Part shown: positions 1-7,481 of the stretch, one piece after another
Layout of the letters: each line of letters starts with the position of its first letter
Numbering within the stretch: the stretch's first letter is position 1
Virus record (IMG/VR): IMGVR_UViG_3300042542_000683
Span: 1 to 40,843 of that record
Length of the DNA: 40,843 nucleotides
DNA from: a virus
Reading direction: 5' to 3' (one strand)
Notes under the pieces: model-generated
Told to the model about the DNA's origin: nothing
The model's input: only the letters and a program-made list of their open reading frames with translations
Databases searched by the model: none
Made by a program: the position numbers and the translations under genes

Positions 1-449
1 ACAGCGGTTGTAAAAACCCTAGTCAATGTGCCATTTTTTAATAGCATCAACGCGGCAGGTTCTAAGTAAGGGTATTTTACTCCTGACTTCCAATTGCCGC
101 CGCCTTTCTCAACTTGCCTGGCGTAAATCATTGTTGGCCCTACTTCAGCAGTGTAAGTTCCCAAACCACTTCTGTAAGTTGTTTTGATAGATCTTTTCAA
201 ATTACCTGTAACAGTGTTAGGCCCTGAGCCGCCAACATGTCGCGGGGGTGTAGTAACTAAATAGGCATTACCGCTTTTGCTTATGCGTTTTTTGTAAGAG
301 CGTGTGCCTTGAAAGTTTAATTTTGCCTGGCGCTCAACAGCAAGGCCAACGCGCATAATTCCTAGTTGTGCGCCTTGAGCAATTTTTTCCGCTGTACCAT
401 CAATTGCGGCAAGAATATCCTTGAGATTTGTAATAACAATTTCAGCCAT
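1..449 (-). CDS. HK97 gp10-like tail/head-tail protein, partial (C-terminus off left edge)
   Basis: An open frame starts with ATG at 449, directly after the TAA stop of the frameshifted chaperone frame (TAAATG junction), and runs off the window at base 1, giving about 149 residues. The N-terminus reads MAEIVITNLKDILAAIDG. It continues with an amphipathic helix, a basic linker (GTRSYKKRISKSG), TPPRHVGGSG, TGNLKRSIK, then a strand-rich EVGPTMIYARQVEKGG and YPYLEPA. This order (N-terminal helices, 'TG.L..SI', 'Y...E.G...yPfl.pA') is that of the HK97 gp10 family, which acts at the head-tail interface or in tail completion. Its place after the tail assembly chaperone, not before the tail tube gene, is unusual. 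The family call comes from motif reading only. Confidence 0.6.
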   Translation of the reverse strand, partial: MAEIVITNLKDILAAIDGTAEKIAQGAQLGIMRVGLAVERQAKLNFQGTRSYKKRISKSGNAYLVTTPPRHVGGSGPNTVTGNLKRSIKTTYRSGLGTYTAEVGPTMIYARQVEKGGGNWKSGVKYPYLEPAALMLLKNGTLTRVFTTA

Positions 450-997
450 TTACTCTCTCGCTTCTGCCTTTACTTCATCAATGGTTCTAGCAATTGCTAT
501 TAACCAGTCTGCGGTTTCTGCGGGCAAGTTATCTACCTGTTCAGGTGTCCAACCAAACCTTTCAGCCATTGTGTAATAAAACCATTTTTCATCAGGGTAA
601 GAGAACGCCTCATGGCGTTCCCCTCCCTTGAGTAACCATTTTAGGCGTTGGAGTTCTCGCCAAGCGCTTTTGGGTCTGCCTCTGCTTCAGGCGTTTTAGC
701 CAGGTTAGGGAACAGATAACTTTGAGCATCTTTTGTATGTTCTACTAAAGCATCATAATCAGTCATTGTTAATTCATCTAATGACTCAAGTTTGATTGAT
801 GGCGGAATAAGATCAAATGACCATGACTCAACAAGCATTGCAATAAGTGCATCACCTAATGCAAGCGCTTTTGTAAGATCCCCGCCTTCAGCATTGTCAG
901 CGCTACGCATAACATTTTTGCGATCTTTAACACGCAAAGTTGCTGGATCTTTTAATGTAACTGTTGCCCCTGATGGCAGTTTTATTTCTTTAGACAT
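450..997 (-). CDS. Tail assembly chaperone, -1 frameshifted long form (gpGT-like)
   Basis: The predicted long form uses codons 1-110 of the short chaperone. It slips back one base on CCCAAAA (bases 674 to 668 on the minus strand) and then reads 72 further codons (SAWRELQRLKWLLKGGERHE... to ...EVKAEARE) to the TAA at 452-450, for about 182 residues. The -1 extension contains a compact W-rich domain (DEKWFYYTMAERFGWT, TADWLIAIARTIDEV) of the sort seen in gpT-type extensions of actinophages. It has no good start codon of its own near its beginning, which supports synthesis only by frameshifting. The next gene starts immediately after the stop. Known biology: the G:GT ratio is set by slippage efficiency in lambda-like phages. 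Confidence 0.75.
641..997 (-). CDS. Tail assembly chaperone, short form (gpG-like)
   Basis: This 118-residue acidic, helical protein begins MSKEIKLPSGATVTLKDP and lies directly downstream of the tail tube gene, the standard place for the G/GT tail assembly chaperone that loads the tape measure protein and recruits tube subunits in siphophages. Near its end, at codons 109-110, the frame contains the slippery heptamer C CCA AAA. Only eight codons remain before the TAA in frame 0, while the -1 frame stays open for a further 72 codons. An SD-like GGAGG sits about 6-7 nt before the ATG. Identity rests on position, size and the frameshift, not on a clear sequence motif. Confidence 0.75.
   Translation of the reverse strand: MSKEIKLPSGATVTLKDPATLRVKDRKNVMRSADNAEGGDLTKALALGDALIAMLVESWSFDLIPPSIKLESLDELTMTDYDALVEHTKDAQSYLFPNLAKTPEAEADPKALGENSNA
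668..674 (-). other. Programmed -1 ribosomal frameshift site CCCAAAA
   Basis: On the minus strand the heptamer C CCA AAA fits X XXY YYZ in the frame of the short chaperone. After slippage both tRNAs can re-pair (CCC, AAA). The -1 frame is blocked by TGA at 689-687 just upstream and open from there to 452, so the slip must fall in this short interval. Confidence 0.75.
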
Positions 998-1045
998 GTT
1001 GCCTCCTGTTAGTTGCCTTCCTTAAATCATACCTAAAAAGAGCAA

Positions 1046-1089
1046 GCGGCGCGGGAGAGCGGGAAGGCAATCGCCCTCAACCACGCCGC
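1046..1089 (-). terminator. Rho-independent terminator after the tail tube gene
   Basis: In the 106-nt gap between the tail tube and chaperone genes, the minus-strand RNA has arms GCGGCGUGG and CCGCGCCGC (9 pairs including one G-U), with a second small stem inside. A U-rich tract (TTGCTCTTTTTAGG) follows. It probably attenuates read-through from tail tube into chaperone, matching the excess of tube subunits needed. Confidence 0.65.
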
Positions 1090-1103
1090 CGCCCTGATCT
1101 AGT

Positions 1104-2090
1104 TTAGGCGTATGTACCTGATGGCTTTGCGTTTTGCAGTGTCCATGAGATAGGTGAGAAACCACCTGATGCACCAGCATCAGTAGTATTTGATTGCGCA
1201 TTGAAATCAACAGATACCTGTACAAAATCTTCACCGCGTTCAATTACACCAGTGGTGTAAGCGCCCTTAGTAAGAGTTGCAGAAATCTGAACTTCAGCCG
1301 CACCTGTTCCGTAATTCCAATCAAATACAAGAGCAGGTTGAGTGTTGTTAAGGAAGTTAAGCAATTGACTGTCATCTTCCATAACAAATGTGATTTTGCC
1401 TGTTACTTCCAATGGGCCTAGAAATACCTGATATGGATCTTGTGTTGATGCAATTCCATAAATAGGTGTTGCAGGGCGCTTCATATCAATGTTGCCAGTC
1501 ATGGCTGTTGCAAGAACTGAGCCACCTACTGAAACAGTACCGCGCCAAACTGGTGTTGGAAGAATTGTTGAGAATGATGGTGTTGGTGTCGCAACAACTT
1601 CTGATGACCAACCAGTGCTTTTAGCGTCATATTCAAGCATGCCGTCAGCGTTAAACTTTAATGAAAAGTCAGAGAACTGGCAACCAGGATATGAGCGAAC
1701 ATCAACAGCGTAAAAATCTGTTAGTGTATATGAAATTGGTTGAACATCTCCACCAACAGCAAGGCTGTTTAAAAGTGTAATGTCATGTGTATAAGGTGCG
1801 CTTGCACCTGTTGTTGCTACTTCGCCTAATAAACCAGCAATTGCATAGCCAACAGTGTCAGCAAATACAGCGCCGCCGTAATCCACTGTTGAGCGTGTGC
1901 GCCCTGGAATATAATTGTAGTTAAGAACATTTGAACCACGCAAACCTGTGTCATAAAGTGGATCAACAATGTCCACTGGCTTGAGGGCATCTTTCATTAC
2001 TGGAATGAAATCGGTTGGTGCTACTGCCGTACCGCGGGTTGCCTCTTTAGCAATACCTAAGTACGAGCGAACGGATTGCTGTACAGACAT
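1104..2090 (-). CDS. Major tail tube protein
   Basis: A 328-residue beta-rich protein beginning MSVQQSVRSYLGIAKEATRG, followed by TAVAPTDFIPV. This N-terminus ('..Y.GiAkE...GT.aaPt.fIPv') is typical of actinophage tail tube proteins that polymerise into the siphophage tail. Other supporting segments are DFSLKFNADGMLEYDAK and a C-terminal VSVDFNAQSNTTDAG near residues 295-310. It lies after the connector genes and before the chaperone. A strong hairpin with a U-tract follows its stop, consistent with a very highly expressed gene whose transcript ends there in part. Its ATG overlaps the stop of the 79-residue gene upstream by one base (TAATG). Confidence 0.85.
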   Translation of the reverse strand: MSVQQSVRSYLGIAKEATRGTAVAPTDFIPVMKDALKPVDIVDPLYDTGLRGSNVLNYNYIPGRTRSTVDYGGAVFADTVGYAIAGLLGEVATTGASAPYTHDITLLNSLAVGGDVQPISYTLTDFYAVDVRSYPGCQFSDFSLKFNADGMLEYDAKSTGWSSEVVATPTPSFSTILPTPVWRGTVSVGGSVLATAMTGNIDMKRPATPIYGIASTQDPYQVFLGPLEVTGKITFVMEDDSQLLNFLNNTQPALVFDWNYGTGAAEVQISATLTKGAYTTGVIERGEDFVQVSVDFNAQSNTTDAGASGGFSPISWTLQNAKPSGTYA

Positions 2091-2329
2091 TATTCATCTC
2101 CTAATTTATGGTCTGACGCGGCAGACATTGTGATTTTTTCTTTTGGTTTTGCTTCTTCTTTTGTTTCTTCTTTTGGTTCTGTTGGTTTTGCTGTGAAAGT
2201 TTTTTCAGCAACAGCAATTACATTTGCCGCTTTAAAACCTTCAGGCGCGTCAAACTCATCACCAGGTTTAACAGTGACCTTTACACCTGGGAACACGCGT
2301 TCATCAGTTCCATTGTATTTGTACTTCAT
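2090..2329 (-). CDS. Small acidic/lysine-rich virion-module protein, unknown
   Basis: A 79-residue protein beginning MKYKYNGTDERVFPGVKVTV. The N-terminal half looks like a small beta fold with VKPGDEFDAPEG. The C-terminal half is a low-complexity charged tail (KPTEPKEETKEEAKPKEK). Similar 'Y.Ng..e..fp...vtV.PGd.f.aP' proteins occur next to tail tube genes in actinophages, usually without a function. Its stop overlaps the start of the tail tube gene (TAATG), so it is likely co-translated with it. A decoration or connector-accessory role is possible but not shown. Confidence 0.7.
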   Translation of the reverse strand: MKYKYNGTDERVFPGVKVTVKPGDEFDAPEGFKAANVIAVAEKTFTAKPTEPKEETKEEAKPKEKITMSAASDHKLGDE

Positions 2330-2339
2330 TATGTTCCCC

Positions 2340-2846
2340 TTATGCCTGGATCATCTGTGTTACGGGAAATTGTATCTCAGCAAAGATTTCTGTGACCCCA
2401 TCTTTTTCTGTACTAGGTTCACCGTAACGCGCTTGTATAACTGGTTCAGCACCTTGCCAAACAAGATTGCCTGTTGGATCTCCAAAATTATGATCAGAGC
2501 GCAAACGCTCTTTAACGCAATCAATAACCGCGTCAAAATCAGCCATTGCAAATTCAGAATTGCGGTGAAAAGAAACGCAAAAGATCTGAACAATTACAGT
2601 GTAATCAATACGCTTCCAACCGTTATGCGCACCACCAATTGCTAAACGAGTTTCATATTCATCAGCAATGTAAACAACTGCTACGGTTCTAGTCATTTGA
2701 CCAGGTTGAGCATTTACTTCATAATTAATTATTTTTGGAAATGAAGTAAATACTTGATTAAGATTTTGAATAGGCGGGTTGAAAATAAAGCGCGAAAGCG
2801 TATCGCGTACAGCGGCGCGACCTGTAAGAAGTGGCGTTGAAGTCAT
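2340..2846 (-). CDS. Tail terminator/head-tail completion-like protein
   Basis: A 168-residue alpha/beta protein beginning MTSTPLLTGRAAVRDTLSRF. It sits between the gp6-like connector gene and the tail tube gene, where tail terminator (gpU-like) or minor tail proteins are normally found. A central strand pair (RTVAVVYIADEYETRLAIGG) and a helix (FDAVIDCVKERLRS) resemble tail terminator folds. The C-terminal EIFAEIQFPVTQMI is a plausible edge strand. Its ATG overlaps the TGA of the upstream gene by one base. Function is inferred from position and approximate fold. Confidence 0.55.
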   Translation of the reverse strand: MTSTPLLTGRAAVRDTLSRFIFNPPIQNLNQVFTSFPKIINYEVNAQPGQMTRTVAVVYIADEYETRLAIGGAHNGWKRIDYTVIVQIFCVSFHRNSEFAMADFDAVIDCVKERLRSDHNFGDPTGNLVWQGAEPVIQARYGEPSTEKDGVTEIFAEIQFPVTQMIQA

Positions 2847-3739
2847 TATCTGACCCTACGGTACTTGTTCACCATGTCTAGGGCTACTGCAATGTCATTG
2901 CCATAGCGTACAGAACCAGCAACATTTCCTGAAGGGCTAGTTGTGTAAGCCATAGTTGTTGAACTATCGCCACGCATTTTAATAAAAGCGCTTGTAATTA
3001 AAATACATGCTTGTTTAATGGCGTTAGGCAAATTGCTAAATGTTGCTCCTACTAAATGCGCATACAGCATAGGAGATTGTAAAGTTACGGTAGTGCTTCC
3101 AAATGTGTAATTATCGCTTACGGTTACGCGCTCAGTGTTAGCGCCATCAAAAATACGGTACTGCTCGCCTGGCAAAATACCCGCGGCATCTTCAACCACA
3201 ATTGAAGTTGCGCCTACTGCTGTGTTAGCCGTGTTAATTGTATTGGCATAACCTGCAATGTATGTGTATTTTGTAAATGTCCAATTGCTTTGACCGATAG
3301 AGCCACCAAATTGCAATGGGCCTTGTGAAGTGTAATTCCACCCAATTTGATTGCCAGGGATAATAATTTGCTGGCCTTCAAACCAGGCTATTGAGCAATC
3401 TTGTAAAGCGTTTAATTGATTTGGGTTAGCCCCATAATTAAAAGCAGACAAAGAAATAACTGGTGCATTGTACGGGTGCAAAGCATAGTAACCGCCTGAT
3501 GCTGAATAGCGTATGCGTTGCGTTTCCGTGTATTCAGTAGCCACAAGATTTTGATTAAGGTACTCATTCATGTATGAAGAAGCGCGTAAAATAACAGTTT
3601 CCAATTCAGCATCTTGCGCCGCTTGATTGCCACCCGTTACAAGTGTGCTAAGGCTTAAAGCGGTTGGTGCTTGCTTGTATTCAGCAACACTTAAGTAACT
3701 GCTTTCACTGCTAATGTCAGAAGTAATACCAACTGCCAT
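2846..3739 (-). CDS. Head-tail connector/adaptor protein (gp6-like)
   Basis: A 297-residue protein. The N-terminal helical part (SVAEYKQAPTALSLS, QDAELETVILRASSYMNEYL) is the typical start of phage head-tail connectors that bind the portal ring: 'T..eyk.ap', then 'L...i..AS..ie.y.nq.l'. A long central beta region (residues about 80-220) follows and includes GEQYRIFDGANTERVTVSD, a small beta-barrel-like insert. The C-terminal part returns to helix (AIKQACILITSAFIKMRG and LDMVNKYRRVR). It is longer than minimal gp6 proteins because of the beta insert. It overlaps the next gene by one base. Confidence 0.65.
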   Translation of the reverse strand: MAVGITSDISSESSYLSVAEYKQAPTALSLSTLVTGGNQAAQDAELETVILRASSYMNEYLNQNLVATEYTETQRIRYSASGGYYALHPYNAPVISLSAFNYGANPNQLNALQDCSIAWFEGQQIIIPGNQIGWNYTSQGPLQFGGSIGQSNWTFTKYTYIAGYANTINTANTAVGATSIVVEDAAGILPGEQYRIFDGANTERVTVSDNYTFGSTTVTLQSPMLYAHLVGATFSNLPNAIKQACILITSAFIKMRGDSSTTMAYTTSPSGNVAGSVRYGNDIAVALDMVNKYRRVR

Positions 3740-3742
3740 TTT

Positions 3743-4018
3743 TTATTCTCCATCTCGCTCAGGAGCGCCGTTCTCATGCCCGCAACGCGAACATTTTCTG
3801 AACCAACTACCAAAGCCACATTCTACGCAAGTAAAGCCCCGCTCGCTGTCTTTACTGCTGTAAGGATTTAAAGCCGCCTCAAAAAAACCTTCTGCCTTCA
3901 TTGCTCTAGCGTGAGCCGCGTTTTCAACAGTATAGATACCTTGACGGTCTGTGTAATAACTTTGCCCGCCTACAACAGTTTCTTTCACGCCTTTATCAGG
4001 TGCTACCCATCTTGCCAT
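3743..4018 (-). CDS. Zinc-ribbon protein in the head module, unknown
   Basis: A 91-residue protein. The N-terminal part (MARWVAPDKGVKETVVGG...) is followed by an 'AHARAMKAEGFFEA' helix. The C-terminal zinc ribbon reads CVECGFGSWFRKCSRCG, i.e. C-x2-C, a 9-residue loop, C-x2-C. The SD is a strong AGGAGG just before the ATG. It sits between the capsid and connector genes and starts right after the terminator hairpin at 4045-4075. No specific function can be assigned. The Cys pairs suggest zinc binding and a structural or assembly role. Confidence 0.7.
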   Translation of the reverse strand: MARWVAPDKGVKETVVGGQSYYTDRQGIYTVENAAHARAMKAEGFFEAALNPYSSKDSERGFTCVECGFGSWFRKCSRCGHENGAPERDGE

Positions 4019-4044
4019 TTTTTGCCTCCTATTAAATTGGGAAA

Positions 4045-4075
4045 GGGGCGCGGCTGTTCAAATATGCCGCGCCCC
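4045..4075 (-). terminator. Hairpin terminator after the capsid gene block
   Basis: Perfect 10-bp arms GGGGCGCGGC (4045-4054) and GCCGCGCCCC (4066-4075) with an 11-nt loop. In the minus direction the hairpin is followed by TTTCCC and AATTTAA, a weak U-tract. It lies between the 38-residue gene behind the capsid gene and the zinc-ribbon gene, so it probably trims transcription after the capsid gene. Confidence 0.6.
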
Positions 4076-4090
4076 TCCCGTCTTATTGAA

Positions 4091-4207
4091 TTACTTTTGT
4101 GTGATCATTTCAGCCGTAGTCATGTGTGAAGGTGTGCCATCAGGTAAAACCGTCTGACCACCACCATGACTATTTGTAGGCTGATTACAACCACATTCTA
4201 AACACAT
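4091..4207 (-). CDS. 38-residue Cys-motif protein coupled to the capsid gene
   Basis: The ATG (4207-4205) overlaps the TGA of the major capsid gene by one base (TGATG), a classic coupling junction. The product begins MCLECGCNQPTNSHGGG and ends TTAEMITQK, with TAA at 4093-4091. The N-terminal C-x2-C-x-C is followed by a Gly/His stretch. The same MC..CGCN start is found at the N-terminus of the large collagen-like fibre at 19320, which may point to a shared metal-binding or attachment motif. Small proteins with this motif behind the capsid gene are a feature of many actinophages. Function unknown. Confidence 0.6.
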   Translation of the reverse strand: MCLECGCNQPTNSHGGGQTVLPDGTPSHMTTAEMITQK

Positions 4208-5889
4208 CAGGCAGAAACAATTCCTGAAACTGCACCGTTCCATGCTGGAGCAGTACAGAAGAATGTTCCACGGAAGTATGTTGAGAAGTCATAGGTGAAC
4301 TGAGTTACAGGCCACTGGATACCCATGTAGTCCTGAACTAGGAAGTTTGCCCAAACATCTGATACCTGAGTGTCAGGAATTGGTAGTGTCCATGAAAGAA
4401 CTGGAGCAACACCTGAGTTTAGCCAAGGGTGAACCATAAGATCTACTGCCTTACCAGTAACTTCATTCTGAAGTCCTGTAACAATAGAACCGTATGTTGT
4501 GCCGCTTTCGCCTGGGTTGTTAATAACTAGGCGATAGTTAGCAGTTGAACCATTCTTGATTGCATCAGATAGTTGTTTACGGTCATTACCATTCATTAGA
4601 ACAATGTCTGGATCAGCCTTTACATTCTGGTACAAGTTAGCAAAAACAGTTTGGAATTCCACACCTGGGTTAGCAGTTGAGAAAGTGCTGTTGATTGCGT
4701 TGTTGAAGCCAGTGTTAGGGCCTAGCACTGTTGGAAGAATTCCGTCATAACCAGTTGCGTAAGCAGATGTATCTGCGGCGGCGCGTGTAACAAGCGCACC
4801 CGTAGTTGTGTAGGTAATTAGGTTTCCTGAATTAGGAGCAATTCCACCCTGAAGTGTTGCTGTTAAGCCCTGGAATGTTCCCTGGTATGTAGCAGTTGCT
4901 TGAGCGCCTGACTTAACATAAAGGTTGTAACCAAGTGCGCCAACAACAGGTGCAGTTAAAGTTACTACAATAGTTTTATTACTTCCTGAAGTTGTTTCCG
5001 CGGCTTGCGCTGAAACAATTGACTCACCAAAGCCGTTTGCAGAAATACCAGCGTCAGCAGTAACAAAAATAATGTACTGAGCATTAGGTAGTGCTGTTTG
5101 ACCTGAAGTAGTCGCGGTAGCGGTTGCAGTAGCAATTGTTGGTGCAGCAAGTGCGCCTGAATATCCTGATGCTGTTCCGCGAGCCATTAGCATCATGCGT
5201 TCTTCCATAAGCATTGTTGCGTATAGAGTTGAAGTTGATGATAGTTGGCGTAGATCCTGGTAACCCATACCTGAGAAGTTTGCATCAAATGAAACCTGAT
5301 CAGATAGTGAGTAAGAGTTGTAAGGCAGAATTAAATCATCTGCTGTGTATGAAATCTGTGGGCCACGGATTAACTCAAGTGGAGTAGAACCGCCACCAGC
5401 AAAGTTATTCTGTGTGTTTTCAGAGATACCAGGCCAAATCTGTCCTTGTCCACCTGTACCTGTACCTGTGTAACCTAGAACGCGCTTTACGCGGTGTGAA
5501 GTACCAACGCCTTTTTTGCGTGGGATACGGTTACGAAGTGGTGTTGGGCGTGGTGTAAGCAACTTAGAAGGTGCTTCAAGGTCAAACGCTGCAAATGAAG
5601 ATGACAATGGAGAAGTAAGAGTGATTTCTTTACCAATGTCCTGCATAGCCATGCGTTGTGCTGCAAGAGCAGTGTTAAGTCCTGCTGCTGCATCACCTGT
5701 AAGTGACTTGTTTGCAACCAATGCTTCTAGTGTTGCAAGTGGATCTGCTGTTGGTGCTTGTCCTGGTGTATGTGAAGCGTTAGAAAGGCTCTTATTGAGT
5801 TCATTTGAGTATTCCTCAAAGCGTTCAGCGGCCTCTCTAGGAGTTGCGTCACTGAATAAATCAGCAACTTTTGGGGCGGTTAGCGCCAT
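4207..5889 (-). CDS. Major capsid protein (HK97 fold) with an internal beta domain
   Basis: A 560-residue protein downstream of the prohead protease. Residues 1-110 are helical and look like a delta/scaffold-like N-terminus (DATPREAAERFEEYSNELNK). From about 115 the HK97-type core begins (PLRNRIPRKKGVGTSHRVKR, then TYSLS-like strands and an E-loop region). Residues about 245-345 look like an inserted Ig/FN3-like beta sandwich (PNAQYIIFVTADAGISANGFG, GALGYNLYVKSG). The core resumes with GYDGILPTVLG, DPDIVLMNGNDRKQLSDAI (a typical capsid P/A-domain helix) and a C-terminal FSTYFRGTFFCTAPAWNG. The SD AAAGGAAA precedes the ATG. The insert probably projects from the capsid surface (inference). Confidence 0.85.
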   Translation of the reverse strand: MALTAPKVADLFSDATPREAAERFEEYSNELNKSLSNASHTPGQAPTADPLATLEALVANKSLTGDAAAGLNTALAAQRMAMQDIGKEITLTSPLSSSFAAFDLEAPSKLLTPRPTPLRNRIPRKKGVGTSHRVKRVLGYTGTGTGGQGQIWPGISENTQNNFAGGGSTPLELIRGPQISYTADDLILPYNSYSLSDQVSFDANFSGMGYQDLRQLSSTSTLYATMLMEERMMLMARGTASGYSGALAAPTIATATATATTSGQTALPNAQYIIFVTADAGISANGFGESIVSAQAAETTSGSNKTIVVTLTAPVVGALGYNLYVKSGAQATATYQGTFQGLTATLQGGIAPNSGNLITYTTTGALVTRAAADTSAYATGYDGILPTVLGPNTGFNNAINSTFSTANPGVEFQTVFANLYQNVKADPDIVLMNGNDRKQLSDAIKNGSTANYRLVINNPGESGTTYGSIVTGLQNEVTGKAVDLMVHPWLNSGVAPVLSWTLPIPDTQVSDVWANFLVQDYMGIQWPVTQFTYDFSTYFRGTFFCTAPAWNGAVSGIVSA

Positions 5890-5927
5890 TTGTATTTCCT
5901 TTCAGAGATTAGTTTGAGTTTGTTTAA

Positions 5928-7412
5928 TTACTTGTTAAGAGTTTCTTCATACTTGTCAATGAATTCTTGTGCAAGTTGTTTGTATCCCTTAGCAAGGGTT
6001 GGATCATTTGTTGCTTTTGCTTTTTCTTTGTAAACAGCGGCCTTAGTTAGTAAATCATTTGTTGCTTTCACATCAATTGGGCTTACTGTTCGCTTTGGGC
6101 CACCACCTAGAGCCAAAGATTTTGCGGTTGCCAACTCAGTTTCCAAACTCATTGCTCTAACCTCAGCCGCCTCTTTTGCGGATACAAGGTTGGCAATCTC
6201 TGATTTGAGAGCCTTTGTTGCTTTTTCTACCACTTCTTCTACTATGGCTTCTAACTTATCTGCTGAATTTTCATCAGTAGAAACTTCTTTTTCTTCTTCA
6301 TCAACGGGCGCTTCTTCAGTGGCAGGTGCTTCATCAGCATCAATGTCTGCTACTTCTAGGCCGCTTACTTCTGCTGATTTAGGTGTTTCAGCAGGAGATA
6401 CAATTGTTGCTGTATCTAGGTTTGCACCTGTTTCCGCTGTTGGTGTCATGTCGGTAGCCGCATCAGATTTTTCCATGTATTTATTCCAACACTTCATTCC
6501 GTAATCATCAGTTTTTCCTGCTTCTTTGCAACGCTTCATAAAAGCATCTTTAGTTTCACCTTTAGCGGGCATCATTTCTTTTTCTTCTGAACCTGCTGAA
6601 AGTTCTACATCTGTTTCTTCCATTACTTCTCCCTCTGCTTCTTCGCCTTCATACCATGCGTGAAGGTGAGCAACTGCTTCTAGTAGGTGTGCAAGTGAAG
6701 AAAGTTCATTGTGACCTTCCTTCATTTCTTGCGCTTCAATTGAAATAAGGTTAGCCAACGCTTCACGCGCCGCTTCAAACTGAGCCTTATCAAATTTAAC
6801 AAGATCGCCAACAATAGACTTAGGAACTGAAACTGTTGATGTGTCCATTGCATCACTTTCTTTCTCAGAGTTATTGTCAGATTGTATTGGATTATCATTT
6901 TCTGATACTTCTTTTTCATGTAATTCTTCAACTTGAACTAAGTCTTTTTCGCCATCAACTGACTTAGCCAAAACAAGTTGGCAGTTAGGGTTGGCGGGTC
7001 TGTCCACTAGAGAAACTTCTACAATCTGACCATCTACAATGCGACCATTGACCGCTTTGCTGTCGCGCACAACCCGTGGGTTTTTGATACCAACAGAAAA
7101 ACCTTTGAGTACGCCAGCATCAACTTTCTTGACGCTTACGGGATCTACAACTAGAACACCAATGTAATGACCATCAGCCTTAGCCTCATACTCTTTTGCT
7201 ACGCCCGCGGCAATGTTGCTGTGTTGTTCTCTAATGTTTCCACCTGATTTAAACCAGGCTGGCATGGCGCGCTTTAACCAATCACCATCACAAATCTGTT
7301 GATCAATGTCAATTGAGTCATCTGTTGCCTTACCGTAAACGGTCATTGTGCCGTCTGCGTTACGGTCAGCCTTTTCAATGCTGAAATATGATGTTGTTGT
7401 TAAAGTAGCCAT
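5928..7412 (-). CDS. Prohead protease (S78-like) fused to a scaffold-like C-terminus
   Basis: A 494-residue protein. Residues 1-150 carry the HK97 prohead protease domain: GKATDDSIDIDQQICDGDWL, catalytic-type His64 in REQHSNIAAG, Ser106 in LKGFSVGIKNP, and VEVSLVDRPANPNC with Glu132 as possible third residue. Residues about 160-390 are highly acidic and low in complexity, with a small domain around KDAFMKRCKEAGKTDDYGMKCW. Residues about 385-494 form a predicted coiled coil (VEEVVEKATKALKSEIANLV). The fusion suggests that the protease also supplies the internal scaffold and cuts itself out during maturation, as known for HK97-type systems. SD GAGG precedes the ATG. Confidence 0.85.
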   Translation of the reverse strand: MATLTTTSYFSIEKADRNADGTMTVYGKATDDSIDIDQQICDGDWLKRAMPAWFKSGGNIREQHSNIAAGVAKEYEAKADGHYIGVLVVDPVSVKKVDAGVLKGFSVGIKNPRVVRDSKAVNGRIVDGQIVEVSLVDRPANPNCQLVLAKSVDGEKDLVQVEELHEKEVSENDNPIQSDNNSEKESDAMDTSTVSVPKSIVGDLVKFDKAQFEAAREALANLISIEAQEMKEGHNELSSLAHLLEAVAHLHAWYEGEEAEGEVMEETDVELSAGSEEKEMMPAKGETKDAFMKRCKEAGKTDDYGMKCWNKYMEKSDAATDMTPTAETGANLDTATIVSPAETPKSAEVSGLEVADIDADEAPATEEAPVDEEEKEVSTDENSADKLEAIVEEVVEKATKALKSEIANLVSAKEAAEVRAMSLETELATAKSLALGGGPKRTVSPIDVKATNDLLTKAAVYKEKAKATNDPTLAKGYKQLAQEFIDKYEETLNK

Positions 7413-7481
7413 TAGTCCTCAATCCATTGGAATACATAAAGCCTTACGCTAACTGTATCAATTTTTGCTTACACAAGTGTT

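Noticed and set aside
5516-5917. Plus-strand open frame opposite the start of the capsid gene
   Set aside because: Antisense shadow of a strongly supported capsid gene, with no SD.
6190-6504. Plus-strand Ser-rich open frame of about 100 codons
   Set aside because: Mirror of the acidic low-complexity part of the protease/scaffold gene; no start signals.
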